Shown here piece after piece: positions 1-8,050 of a DNA stretch of 64,000 bases. The number at the start of each line of letters is the position of its first letter. Positions within the stretch are counted from its first letter, which is position 1. The translations under genes were made by a program, and so were the position numbers. The notes under the pieces were generated by a model that saw only the letters and a list, made by a program, of their open reading frames with translations, was not told the DNA's origin and searched no databases. The stretch lies in contig WKFK01000010.1 of the NCBI GenBank assembly GCA_014872815.1, positions 1-64,000 on the forward strand, read 5' to 3'. This DNA comes from Paracoccaceae bacterium. Its GTDB lineage: Bacteria > Pseudomonadota > Alphaproteobacteria > Rhodobacterales > Rhodobacteraceae.

Positions 1-43
1 ACTTCGTGACAATCTCTTCAGGCTTGTGTCGCTTGATTCCCAT
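1..43 (-). CDS. IS3-family transposase OrfA, N-terminal 14 codons only
   Basis: The ATG at 43 is preceded by a good ribosome binding site (GGAGG at about 52-56 on the minus strand). The fourteen visible codons read MGIKRHKPEEIVTK. From memory this matches the N-terminus of a widespread IS3-family OrfA (helix-turn-helix, COG2963-like) that normally continues for about 90 residues and is followed by OrfB through a programmed frameshift. The remainder is outside the window, so its integrity cannot be judged. Confidence 0.75.
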   Translation of the reverse strand, partial: MGIKRHKPEEIVTK

Positions 44-99
44 ATCTGATCCTCCGTTTCCTAACTATACGGGCGGACCAATTCAGTGGGGGAGGATCA
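1..99 (-). mobile_element. Left end of an IS3-family insertion sequence, cut by the window edge
   Basis: Read on the minus strand, the element appears to begin at 99 with TGATCCTCCCCC, the TG start usual for IS3-family termini. After about 56 bases it reaches the ATG of a transposase OrfA that runs off the window. The terminal TGA also supplies the stop codon of the interrupted sulfite dehydrogenase gene. The other terminus and any target-site duplication lie outside the window, so the exact boundary is inferred from where homology to the dehydrogenase ends and the IS-like sequence begins. Confidence 0.75.
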
Positions 100-1137
100 A
101 CCGGACCAGGCGTGGCCGCGCACTTCGGTTTCCATGCCCACGTCCGCGCCGTTGGCTGGGAAAGTCACCAGCGATTTCACAGGCATGCGCTCAATGATCA
201 CAAAGTCTTCGGTTGCCACTTTTTCGCCCGGCGCAACCGGACGGTTTGGCACGCGGTAGGCTTTCCCGGTCATCTTCGGGCCATCATGCACAACGTCGCG
301 CAGCTCGATGCGGGTCAGCCATTTCTGGGCCGTGGAGGCAGGCCAGCCTGGCACCACCAAACGCAGCGGGGCGCCGTTCAGCGGGTGCAGCGGGGCACCG
401 TTCATTTCAAAGGCAATCAGAACCTCTTCGGTCATCGCTTTGGCAATCGGCATGCCGCGCGAGATTGGCAGTTTCTCGGGATCGCCGGACAGGTGGGTGT
501 CAGCGCCATAATGGGCAGTGTAAACCACGTTGGACTGTACGCCTGCCGCTTCCAGAACGTCTTTCAGCCGTACACCGGTCCATTCGGAGCAGCCCACGGC
601 GCCGTATGTCCACTGGTTGCCTTTGGCAGGTGGGTTGAAGAAGCCACGGCCATTGCCGCCACATTCCAGCGTCAAGGCGCGGGTGACCACTTCGAATTTG
701 GATTTTAGATCCTCGATGGTCAGGGTCATCGGGGTGTCCACGAACCCGTCGATGGTCAGTTCCCAGCCCTCCGCATCGGTGTTCTCTGGCGGAATGCCGT
801 TGTTACGCACAAAGTGGCGGGACGTAGGGGTGATGGCATCGTCCAACAGTTCCGGTGGGGTTTCCGCGTTCACCGGGCGGTCATTCAATAGGGTCAGGCC
901 GTCTTTGCCAACCAGAACATCCTCAGACGCCATCGCCGCTGGCACAAAGCCAATCGGCATGTTGCGGTGAAACGGGATCGAAGTGCCCACCATGGCCGCC
1001 ATGGTGGCAAGGCCTGTGCGTTTCAGAAAACCGCGGCGGTCTGGGTTTGGCACGCGGCCAAAGAACTCGCGGTCTGCCTTTTCCGGATCAGCCGCAAAAA
1101 AGCTGTTTACATCCTTGGTCGTATCGTTGTCGGCCAT
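97..1137 (-). pseudogene. Sulfite dehydrogenase (SoxC/SorA-type molybdoenzyme), C-terminus removed by an IS
   Basis: A periplasmic molybdopterin enzyme of the sulfite oxidase family. A twin-arginine signal (RRGFLKR, residues 34-40) is followed by a hydrophobic stretch. The molybdopterin domain carries the expected molybdenum-ligand cysteine, Cys159 in LTLECGGNGRGFF. The reading frame stops after 346 residues at EVRGHAWSG, which is the beginning of the Mo-co dimerisation domain; relatives run to roughly 400-430 residues. The stop codon is the first three bases of an adjacent IS end, so truncation by insertion is the straightforward reading. The protein would lack most of its dimerisation domain and is probably inactive. 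No other sox genes are visible on this side; a cytochrome partner could lie beyond the IS. The split between SoxC and SorA cannot be decided here. Confidence 0.85.
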
Positions 1138-1510
1138 ATTGTCCTCCCATGGCGTCGTGCTGTTGGACGCAGCCTCCTGAAGAAGGCTTGCAAGAAAGAA
1201 ACGAATGGGTGCGACAATTTATTCCTCTGAGAGTCACTTTTTTTGTCAGCAACGAGAAATCGTAAAACTAGGAAGGCGAAGCCCCCTGCAAATGAGGGCG
1301 TTGTTTTCAAAAGGGCAGGGTAGGCGCCGCATGCCGTGATTGGGCATCATGAGGATAGAGCAGCGATGCTTTGTCTCTTATCGGGGAGCGCTTGGACATG
1401 GAGGCCTGCCCAAATTTGTCGGGGAAGCGGTGCGGTTTCGTTATTGGACGCAGCGTGTCGCAATCGGTTGTTGACCGTTTCCTCATTGATCTGGCACACA
1501 CACGCCATGT
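1138..1510. other. Intergenic region between the truncated soxC-like gene and the riboswitch
   Basis: This stretch must hold the divergent promoters for the soxC-like gene (minus) and the riboswitch-controlled metal transport operon (plus). Short open frames exist here, but none has a convincing ribosome binding site or a recognisable product. No terminator or operator stands out. Confidence 0.4.
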
Positions 1511-1682
1511 TCGGTTCCGGGGGAATCCTCCGGAAGCAATAGGGAATGCAGTGCGGTCTATGTCAGGCCAACTCTGCAACTGCCCCCGCAACTGTAGGCG
1601 GCGAGCACAGCTGATCATGCCACTGGGTGAGCCCGGGAAGGCCAGCAACGTGTTTTGACCCGCAAGTCAGGAGACCTGCCGA
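1511..1682 (+). ncRNA. Cobalamin (AdoCbl) riboswitch upstream of the ECF metal transporter
   Basis: The region contains the conserved parts of a cobalamin riboswitch in order: a GGTTCC start, AGGGAA, the B12-box core GCAACTGCCCCCGCAACTGT, GGCGGCGAGC, GCCACTGG, GGGAAGGC, and the closing GACCCGCAAGTCAGGAGACC. It lies about 145 bases upstream of the first transporter gene on the same strand. By family knowledge it would repress the operon when adenosylcobalamin is abundant. The limits are judged by eye from conserved blocks. Confidence 0.93.
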
Positions 1683-1826
1683 ACAGGTGCCCTCTAAAGG
1701 GGCGCATCAACGGCGACGGGGGGTGCGCTGGATCTGTGTGTCGTGTGCGATATTCGGTTCCAAGCCATTCCAAGTCACAAGGACCAAATGCGCCGGGGAA
1801 GGCGCGACGTGATAAGGACTATTTTT

Positions 1827-2612
1827 GTGAAAAAACTGCTTTTGGCGGCCACTGCGGCTCTTGCCCTGCCTGTGATGGCACAAGCGCATTTCCTGCTTGA
1901 GTATACCGAAGACACCATGATCGAGCGTCCCGGCGATGTGCCGGTGAAGCTGATCTTTTGGCACCCACATGATGCCGGTCACGTGATGACCCTGGAAAAG
2001 CCGGAGGAGTTCTACGTGATCCACAACGGCGAAAAGACCGACCTGATGGACACGCTGGAAGAGACTACCTTTGACGGCCCGGACAACAGCGCCAAAGCCT
2101 TCATGGGCACCGTGCCAGTTAAGCGTTCCGGGGATTACGTTCTTGTGACCGTGCCTGCGCCTTACTACGAAGAGTCCGAAGACATCTACATCCAGCAGAT
2201 CACCAAGGCATATCTGAACCGCAACGAGCTGCCCACCGACTGGGATCAGCCACAGGGCCTCGCCACCGAGATCTTGCCGCTGAACAAACCCTATAACGTG
2301 ATTGCAGGCGGCACCTTCACTGGTCGTGTACTGAGCGAGGGCAACCCAGTTGCCGGTGCGGAGATCGAGATTGAATACATGGCGGCAGAGCCTGACCTGT
2401 CGGGCACCGGTGTGAAAGACATCACAGTGTCTCCACTGCCTGGCGGCGCGATTGTCGCGATTTCTGATGACAACGGTTACTTCACCTTTGGTGTGCCTAA
2501 GGCCGGCTATTGGGGCTTTGCCGCCTTGGGCTCTGGTCCGGCAACCGAGCATGAAGGCAAAGAGCTGAGCCAAGACGCGGTCGTCTGGATCCGCGCTTGG
2601 GATCTGGAGTAA
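1827..2612 (+). CDS. DUF4198 periplasmic protein, NikK-like accessory component of an ECF metal transporter
   Basis: A 261-residue secreted protein. A GTG start at 1827 is preferred because AAGGA lies about 8 bases upstream and it gives a clean signal peptide (VKKLLLAATAALALPVMAQA). Cleavage would leave a mature N-terminus beginning with His-Phe. A DUF4198-type beta-rich region follows, including DDNGYFTFGVPKAGYWGF near the C-terminus. Proteins of this type (NikK) accompany NikMQO nickel ECF transporters in other bacteria. Here the gene is first in a riboswitch-led operon and is separated from cbiM by 6 bases. The likely role is periplasmic metal capture or delivery. The B12 riboswitch argues for cobalt, whereas the family name suggests nickel. 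Confidence 0.8.
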   Translation: MKKLLLAATAALALPVMAQAHFLLEYTEDTMIERPGDVPVKLIFWHPHDAGHVMTLEKPEEFYVIHNGEKTDLMDTLEETTFDGPDNSAKAFMGTVPVKRSGDYVLVTVPAPYYEESEDIYIQQITKAYLNRNELPTDWDQPQGLATEILPLNKPYNVIAGGTFTGRVLSEGNPVAGAEIEIEYMAAEPDLSGTGVKDITVSPLPGGAIVAISDDNGYFTFGVPKAGYWGFAALGSGPATEHEGKELSQDAVVWIRAWDLE

Positions 2613-2618
2613 CCCCAC

Positions 2619-3230
2619 ATGCACATCGTTGACGGAGCCTTGTCCAACCCTGTTGTAATCGGCGGCGCAATTGCCGCCGCAGGCGGGATTGCCGTGGGCC
2701 TCAAGTCGTTGGACATTGACCGCATTCCCACCGCCGGGGTGTTGTCGGCCAGCTTCTTTGTGGCCTCGCTGATCCACGTGCCGATTGGCCCGTCTTCTGT
2801 GCATTTGATCTTGAATGGTCTGGCCGGGCTCTTGCTTGGCTGGGCTGCCTTTCCGGCTCTGTTTGTTGGATTGCTTCTGCAAGCGGTGTTCTTCGGCTTC
2901 GGTGGCCTCACCGTGCTGGGCGTGAACACCTTCAACATTGCCATGCCCGCGGTTCTGGCCTGGATGATCTTTGGCCGTTTGATTGGCCGCGGCTCGGCTG
3001 TGCACGGCGCGATCTGGGGCGGTCTTGGCGGGGCCTTTGCCATTGCGGCGACAACCCTATTTGTGGCGGTGTCCCTCGCGTTGACCGGGGATGAATTCCT
3101 GCCCGCCGCCAAGCTGGTGTTCTTTGCCCATATTCCGGTCATGGTCGTCGAGGCCGTCCTCACTGGCTTTGCGGTGCTCTTGGCGCGTAAGGTCAAACCA
3201 GAGTTGTTTTTGAAAGGATCTTCCGCGTGA
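2619..3230 (+). CDS. cbiM: CbiM/NikM-type substrate-specific membrane component of an ECF metal transporter
   Basis: A 203-residue polytopic membrane protein beginning Met-His-Ile-Val-Asp. In structurally studied NikM/CbiM proteins the free N-terminal Met-His forms part of the metal site, so the ATG at 2619 is well supported. A second conserved histidine is His62 in GPSSVHLILNGLAGLLLGW. The hydrophobic pattern gives about six transmembrane segments. It recognises Co2+ or Ni2+ and works with CbiQ and CbiO. It overlaps the next gene by 4 bases (ATGA), indicating translational coupling. Cobalt is the likelier substrate because the operon follows a cobalamin riboswitch. Confidence 0.9.
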   Translation: MHIVDGALSNPVVIGGAIAAAGGIAVGLKSLDIDRIPTAGVLSASFFVASLIHVPIGPSSVHLILNGLAGLLLGWAAFPALFVGLLLQAVFFGFGGLTVLGVNTFNIAMPAVLAWMIFGRLIGRGSAVHGAIWGGLGGAFAIAATTLFVAVSLALTGDEFLPAAKLVFFAHIPVMVVEAVLTGFAVLLARKVKPELFLKGSSA

Positions 3231-3814
3231 AACAGCTGATCCTGATTGTAAGCCTGATCTGCGCCCCGCTTCCGGCGCTGGCGCATAAAGTGATCGCTGG
3301 GGTGTTTCCGGCCGGCGACGCCATCGAAGGCGAGCTGGGTTTCTCCAACGGCGACATGGCGGTGGGTCAGGAGGTCATTGTGTTTGGCCCTGATGGCGCA
3401 GAGCTGGGCCGGACAGTCACTGACGAAGACGGTTTCTTCCTTTACATCCCAAACAGCCCCGTTGCGCACACTTTCACCGCCGACATGGGCGCGGGCCATG
3501 TCGCCAAAGTCATCATGCCCGCCGATGAGGTGGCCGAGATCATGGGCGTGGCCGCAGAGTTTGTTGAGGCCCCAGTGACCGTGTCTGACATATCTGCCGA
3601 AGGTGCAAACGGGGGCACTGTCGCTTCCCTGTCTGATGAGGAACGCGAGGTCATTGCGAAGGCGGTTCGGGACGAAATCCGCCCACTGCGCCGCGAAATT
3701 GCCGCCTATCGTGAGAAAAACGACATGCAGAGTATCTTAGGGGGCATCGGTTATATCGTGGGCCTATTTGGCTTTGGGTTCTACCTCGCAGCCCGTCGGA
3801 AGATGGCCGCCTAA
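3227..3814 (+). CDS. NikL-like accessory protein of the ECF metal transporter
   Basis: A 195-residue protein with an N-terminal signal peptide (cut after PALA, leaving His-Lys at the mature start), a carboxypeptidase-regulatory-like beta domain (TDEDGFFLYIPN), and one C-terminal transmembrane helix (about residues 168-190) ending RRKMAA. This layout matches NikL, which replaces CbiN/NikN in NikKMLQO-type systems. It sits in the slot between cbiM and cbiQ where cbiN would usually be. It overlaps cbiM by 4 bases and its TAA shares one base with the cbiQ ATG. The mature N-terminal His again suggests metal handling. Function is inferred from architecture and position. Confidence 0.72.
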   Translation: MKQLILIVSLICAPLPALAHKVIAGVFPAGDAIEGELGFSNGDMAVGQEVIVFGPDGAELGRTVTDEDGFFLYIPNSPVAHTFTADMGAGHVAKVIMPADEVAEIMGVAAEFVEAPVTVSDISAEGANGGTVASLSDEEREVIAKAVRDEIRPLRREIAAYREKNDMQSILGGIGYIVGLFGFGFYLAARRKMAA

Positions 3815-4596
3815 TGGCGCATGCGCTAGAACCCAAGGCCAAAACGTTGGCCGAGGCGAGCAGCGACGCGCCTTATGGCGTGATCGGCGATCTCGATCCG
3901 CGTGTGCGCGTCGTCATGGCTTGTGTCTTTGCCATCGCCACCGTGGCGCTGACCACAATTCCGGCGCTGATGGCGGCGCTCGCCACGGCCATTTCCCTGT
4001 TGATGATGTCGCGCTTGCCCATCCGCCGCACGCTAAAACGTATGGCGATGATGGACAGCTTCATCATATTCATGTTGGTGCTCTTACCCTTCACTATGCC
4101 GGGTGAGCCGATGTTCTCCCTCTTTGGCTTCTCCGCCAGTTGGCAGGGCCTGTGGAAAGCCATCGAGATCGGTCTAACCGCCAACGCCGTGATCCTCACG
4201 CTCATGGTGCTGGTCGGCACCATGGAGCCGGTCACACTGGGGCACGCTTTGCACAAACTGCGCTGTCCCGAAGTGCTGGTGCATCTCTTGATGTTCACCA
4301 TCCGCTATATCGAAGTGCTGCGCGAAGAATACCTGCGCCTGCGCGGGGCCATGAAAATCCGCGGCTTCCGGCCCGGCACCAATTGGCACACCTACCGCAG
4401 TTTTGGCTACCTGGTGGGCATGATGCTGGTGCGGGCCATTGAACGTTCTGAGCGCATTCTGTGCGCGATGAAATGCCGGGGCTTTTCAGGCCAGCTGATC
4501 TTGCTACAAGAGTTCCGCATGACCCGCCGCGATCACCGGTTTGCCATCCTTTTGGGTGGGGTCTGCGTCGGCCTGTTGCTTCTGGACTATCTATGA
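3814..4596 (+). CDS. cbiQ: CbiQ-type transmembrane (T) component of the ECF cobalt/nickel transporter
   Basis: A 260-residue membrane protein with several hydrophobic segments and the cytoplasmic coupling region characteristic of EcfT/CbiQ, including EEYLRLRGAMKIRGFRPG and a second basic Ala-Arg-Gly-like motif, MKCRGFSGQL, which dock onto the ATPase. Its ATG overlaps the preceding stop codon, and its own TGA overlaps the cbiO ATG, so the five genes form one coupled operon. It transmits ATP hydrolysis by CbiO to the substrate component CbiM. Confidence 0.9.
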   Translation: MAHALEPKAKTLAEASSDAPYGVIGDLDPRVRVVMACVFAIATVALTTIPALMAALATAISLLMMSRLPIRRTLKRMAMMDSFIIFMLVLLPFTMPGEPMFSLFGFSASWQGLWKAIEIGLTANAVILTLMVLVGTMEPVTLGHALHKLRCPEVLVHLLMFTIRYIEVLREEYLRLRGAMKIRGFRPGTNWHTYRSFGYLVGMMLVRAIERSERILCAMKCRGFSGQLILLQEFRMTRRDHRFAILLGGVCVGLLLLDYL

Positions 4597-5243
4597 CGAT
4601 CCTCGCGCTTGAAAACATCCACTTTGCCTATCCTGGGCAACCGCCAGTGCTGGAAGGCGCGTCGGTACAGCTCACGGCCGGTCAACGCCTGTCGATTGCC
4701 GGTCCCAACGGCGCAGGCAAATCGACCTTGTTTCGCATCGCGCTGGGCCTGCAGCATCCAACCTCCGGCACCGTGACCATCTTTGGCAAAGAGCGCCGGG
4801 TTGAAGCCGATTTCCATGAGGTCCGCCGCCGCATAGGCCTCGTGTTTCAGGACCCGGACGATCAGCTCTTTTGTCCCACGGTTGCCGAAGACATCGCGTT
4901 TGGCCCGCTCAATTTGGGCCGCACCAAAGGCGAGGCTTTGGCAATTGTCGATAAGGTGCTCGCTGATCTGAATCTTATGCACCTGCGCGACCGTATCACA
5001 CACAAGCTCTCCGGTGGCGAAAAGCGTCTCGTGACCTTAGCCACCGTGCTTGCCATGGAGCCCGAAGCGCTCCTGCTGGATGAGCCGACAAACGCACTCG
5101 ACACCAAAAACGAAGCGCGCCTGCTGGAAATCCTGCAAGGCCTGCCGCAAGCCATTCTTTTGGTCAGCCACAACCCCGCGTTCCGCGCCGAACTGGCGCC
5201 GGATACGCTGGAGTTGCGAGGCGGAAAACTGGTTCTCCCATAG
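4593..5243 (+). CDS. cbiO: CbiO-type ATPase of the ECF cobalt/nickel transporter
   Basis: A 216-residue ABC ATPase. Walker A is GPNGAGKST (residues 37-45), the Q-loop is FQDPDDQ (about 85-91), the signature is LSGGE (139-143), Walker B is LLLDEP (160-165), and the switch histidine lies in LLVSHN. The start at 4593 is chosen because it overlaps the cbiQ stop as ATGA; longer upstream frames lie within cbiQ. It is somewhat short for a CbiO (often 250-280 residues) and has little C-terminal extension, which fits NikO-like forms. It energises uptake by CbiM/CbiQ. It is last in the operon and faces a convergent capsule gene 17 bases on. Confidence 0.92.
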   Translation: MTILALENIHFAYPGQPPVLEGASVQLTAGQRLSIAGPNGAGKSTLFRIALGLQHPTSGTVTIFGKERRVEADFHEVRRRIGLVFQDPDDQLFCPTVAEDIAFGPLNLGRTKGEALAIVDKVLADLNLMHLRDRITHKLSGGEKRLVTLATVLAMEPEALLLDEPTNALDTKNEARLLEILQGLPQAILLVSHNPAFRAELAPDTLELRGGKLVLP

Positions 5244-5260
5244 GTATTAGTCTTCGACAA

Positions 5261-6745
5261 TTACAAAGTTCCGTAGGTTGTCGGAACGTCCCCACGGATA
5301 AGCCCGATCACAGATTTTGCTACACACGCCGCGTTGTCTGCCGAATTGAACCCTTCGATTTTGTCAAAGAACAATCCGTCGATGGCTCCTTTGTGAGAGC
5401 GATCCACTAAGGCGCCATACGCTTTTTCCAAAGCGGTGTGGTCAACACCAGCGGCAGCAATTTTTTCAAAATCCAAGCCTTCTTGATAGGGGGTCACGCC
5501 GGGAAGGGAACGATACCAGGCTCCACCAAAGACAACGGCAGGCACACCTGAAAGCAGACCTTCCCAACCGGCGGTGCCAGCAACAGTGCCAACGATCTGG
5601 GCATTGGCGACAAGCGCAGCAGAATCGGCAAAGGACGGTAACATTTCCACATTTGGAATGCGCGACAAACGATGAAAGAAGAACGGCCCGCGTGCAAACA
5701 CGCCTTGTCGCGGGTTTTCTTTAACGTACACCTTCCAGTCGTCCGGCACGGAACGGGCAATGGCCTCAATCATGAGCAACTGATCCCGATAGCGTCCGCC
5801 CAACGTGGACGCAGACATTTCCGGTTGATTATGGAGCGGTACATAGACGTACTTTTGATTATAATCGACCGAACCTCGATCAAACTCAGCGAGATGTTCG
5901 TAGTAGGCCAGCGCATTTTTGTGAAAGTAATTGGCAAAGGGATCGCGCCACTCTGGAAGGCTGCCGTACACGTTCGACACGCGTTTGAGCAGCTTGTACA
6001 GGTGGTGGGGCTTCAGCAGCAAGCTGGGTTCCCGCCGAGCCACGTACTTAAGAAAGCTGCCTACGGCCTTGGCATTTAGCTTTCCTGTTGCGCCAGGTTT
6101 CTGCCAATCATCTTTCATAAAAAACAGATCAGGCAGTTTGCCTTGTTCCAAAGTGATTGCCGGCGCCTCGCTTTGAGACGGGTCAAAAATGCCGTAATCG
6201 TCGATAGAGCCAGACGAGAAGAAACGATCATTAAACAGAGACTGCTGGTTCATCACCAGAGTTTTGATCCCAAGGCTTTTGGCCACTTGGTAAAGAACAG
6301 TGTCATACCCCAGATGTGGCGTCATGAAAAACACGACATGGGTAATCTCTTCGTCAATCATGCGCTGCGCGATCACATCTGTGAGGATGTAATAATAATC
6401 GAGATAGTCTTGCAGGTTATCCAGATTGTGGGAGTTGTAATTATAGTTTTTGCTGACGCGTTGAAAATGGTCGATCGCCATGGTGGCCATATCGTGAAAC
6501 TCATTGGATGAGACCAGATCTAGGTTCGCGCTTTGGTGGACCGTGTCCTGCATGTGGTGCTTGCGCAACCGCTCATGGCGCCAATCCCGTTTCATGGTGT
6601 TAATAGGACGAGAAAACAGATCCGCGCCTCGATCACCCGCGATCAAGGATACTTGGATTTCTCCGCCGGATTGCTCTTCAATTTCCCGCAGGAAGTCCAA
6701 GCGATATTTGCCGCGCACGTCACAAAGGAGTTTGGCCACAGTCAT
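5261..6745 (-). CDS. Capsule polysaccharide biosynthesis/export family protein (KpsC/LpsZ- or KpsS-like)
   Basis: A 494-residue soluble protein resembling capsular polysaccharide synthesis proteins. The C-terminal third contains VGTVAGTAGWEGLLSGVPA, and then VVFGGAWY, the nucleotide-sugar binding pattern of the KpsC/KpsS group of Kdo transferases. The region around YVYVPLHNQPEMS is also typical. The start at 6745 is chosen because AGGAG lies immediately upstream; an in-frame ATG 48 bases earlier has no visible ribosome binding site. Base composition is clearly lower in GC than both flanking metal-transport operons, and the gene stands alone between them, which suggests separate acquisition. 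The specific sugar reaction is not known. Confidence 0.65.
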   Translation of the reverse strand: MTVAKLLCDVRGKYRLDFLREIEEQSGGEIQVSLIAGDRGADLFSRPINTMKRDWRHERLRKHHMQDTVHQSANLDLVSSNEFHDMATMAIDHFQRVSKNYNYNSHNLDNLQDYLDYYYILTDVIAQRMIDEEITHVVFFMTPHLGYDTVLYQVAKSLGIKTLVMNQQSLFNDRFFSSGSIDDYGIFDPSQSEAPAITLEQGKLPDLFFMKDDWQKPGATGKLNAKAVGSFLKYVARREPSLLLKPHHLYKLLKRVSNVYGSLPEWRDPFANYFHKNALAYYEHLAEFDRGSVDYNQKYVYVPLHNQPEMSASTLGGRYRDQLLMIEAIARSVPDDWKVYVKENPRQGVFARGPFFFHRLSRIPNVEMLPSFADSAALVANAQIVGTVAGTAGWEGLLSGVPAVVFGGAWYRSLPGVTPYQEGLDFEKIAAAGVDHTALEKAYGALVDRSHKGAIDGLFFDKIEGFNSADNAACVAKSVIGLIRGDVPTTYGTL

Positions 6746-7009
6746 ACTTCTCCTGTAAAGGTCGACGGGCACAGCTTTATTTCGATGGTGCATCGAACAT
6801 CAGGGACACGTCTCATTCCCGCTTTCTATAGAACGCTGTGCCTTTTCGTTTAAGGCTAAATACGGCAAACCGTGTAACTTCTTCCCTGTAATTAGGTCAT
6901 GTGCCCTGTCAGCATGGAAAGCACTAGGGCATTGGACGCCGGCTTTAGCATGCGGCCAATACGCTCTACAAAGCGGTGGTTCCTGCCGGAAAGGCACTCG
7001 TGAACGATT

Positions 7010-8050
7010 TTACCGCGCCCGCCGCCGCAATAGCCAGACAAAGAACATCCCGCCGACCAAGCCGGTGACAATGCCAATTGGCATGTCTTCCGGCGCCATG
7101 ATCGTGCGTGCGATGATGTCGGACCACAGAAGGTAGATCGCCCCAAACAGGGCGGAGGCGGGTATCACGCGGGCATAATCCCCGCCCACCAACAAGCGCA
7201 CAATATGCGGCACCATCAGGCCGACAAAGCCAATCATACCCGAAAACGCCACCATCACCCCGGTGATCAACGCACCGACAACAAAGATTATCAGCCGAAA
7301 CCGCGCCACAGGAATGCCCAGTGTGGAGGCTGTCTCGTCCCCCACGGTCATCGCATTCAGTTTCCGTGCGTTAAGCCAGATGTAAGCGCCACAGACTGCG
7401 AGAACCGAAAGCGGGAAAACCAAATGGCTCCACTGCGCCAAACCCAGACCACCCAGCATCCAGAACACCACCGTGTGCGTCGCGCGTGGGTCGCCAAGAA
7501 AGATCAACACATTCGCCAGCGACATCACAATGAACGACACCGCCACCCCTGCCAGGATCAACCGATCCGCGCTGGTGGCCGCAGCAAACTGCGATACGGC
7601 CAGCACCAGCAACGTTGCCGCCAAGGCTCCGCCAAAAGCAAACAGTGGCACTGTGATGAGTCCCCAAAACATGCCGGTGTGCATCAACACCATGATCGCC
7701 CCAAAGGCTGCACCCGAGGAAATCCCCAGCAGATGTGGATCGGCTAGTGGGTTGCGCGTTACAGCCTGCAAGCTGCTGCCCACAACCGCCAGTCCGGCGC
7801 CCACAAGACAAGCCAACAACGCGCGAGGGAAGCGGATGTCCCAGACAATCGCCGCGCGCCCTTTGGACCAGTCCTGTTCAATGGTGCCCGGCGCCACCTG
7901 ATTGATCAGAATGCTCCAGACCGTGTGCAGGGGTACAGAGACCGCCCCCACACTGATTGCGACCGAAATCGAAAAAAGCAACAGGAGCACTCCTGCGCCG
8001 ATCACATAAGGAAACCTGCTCTTTGGCTGTCCTGCTGCTCTTCCTGTCAT
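7010..8050 (-). CDS. btuC: BtuC/FecCD-family ABC transporter permease, probable corrinoid uptake
   Basis: A 346-residue permease with about ten transmembrane segments and the FecCD-family landmarks RFPRALLACLVGAGLAVVGS, NPLADPHLLGISSGAAFGA and GFVGLMVPHIVRLLVGGDY. It directly follows the binding-protein gene: the TAA of that gene abuts this ATG. It would form the membrane channel for a periplasmic-binding-protein-dependent importer. Family members carry B12, haem or siderophores. A cobalamin riboswitch heads this operon, so a corrinoid is the most likely cargo. It is the last gene of DUF1636-btuD-btuF-btuC. Confidence 0.85.
   Translation of the reverse strand: MTGRAAGQPKSRFPYVIGAGVLLLLFSISVAISVGAVSVPLHTVWSILINQVAPGTIEQDWSKGRAAIVWDIRFPRALLACLVGAGLAVVGSSLQAVTRNPLADPHLLGISSGAAFGAIMVLMHTGMFWGLITVPLFAFGGALAATLLVLAVSQFAAATSADRLILAGVAVSFIVMSLANVLIFLGDPRATHTVVFWMLGGLGLAQWSHLVFPLSVLAVCGAYIWLNARKLNAMTVGDETASTLGIPVARFRLIIFVVGALITGVMVAFSGMIGFVGLMVPHIVRLLVGGDYARVIPASALFGAIYLLWSDIIARTIMAPEDMPIGIVTGLVGGMFFVWLLRRRAR

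Noticed and set aside
1707-3005. A 432-codon open frame on the minus strand opposite the DUF4198 and cbiM genes
   Set aside because: It is antisense to two well-recognised genes; its composition is rich in His/Arg/Gln as expected from a shadow frame, and it has no recognisable domain.
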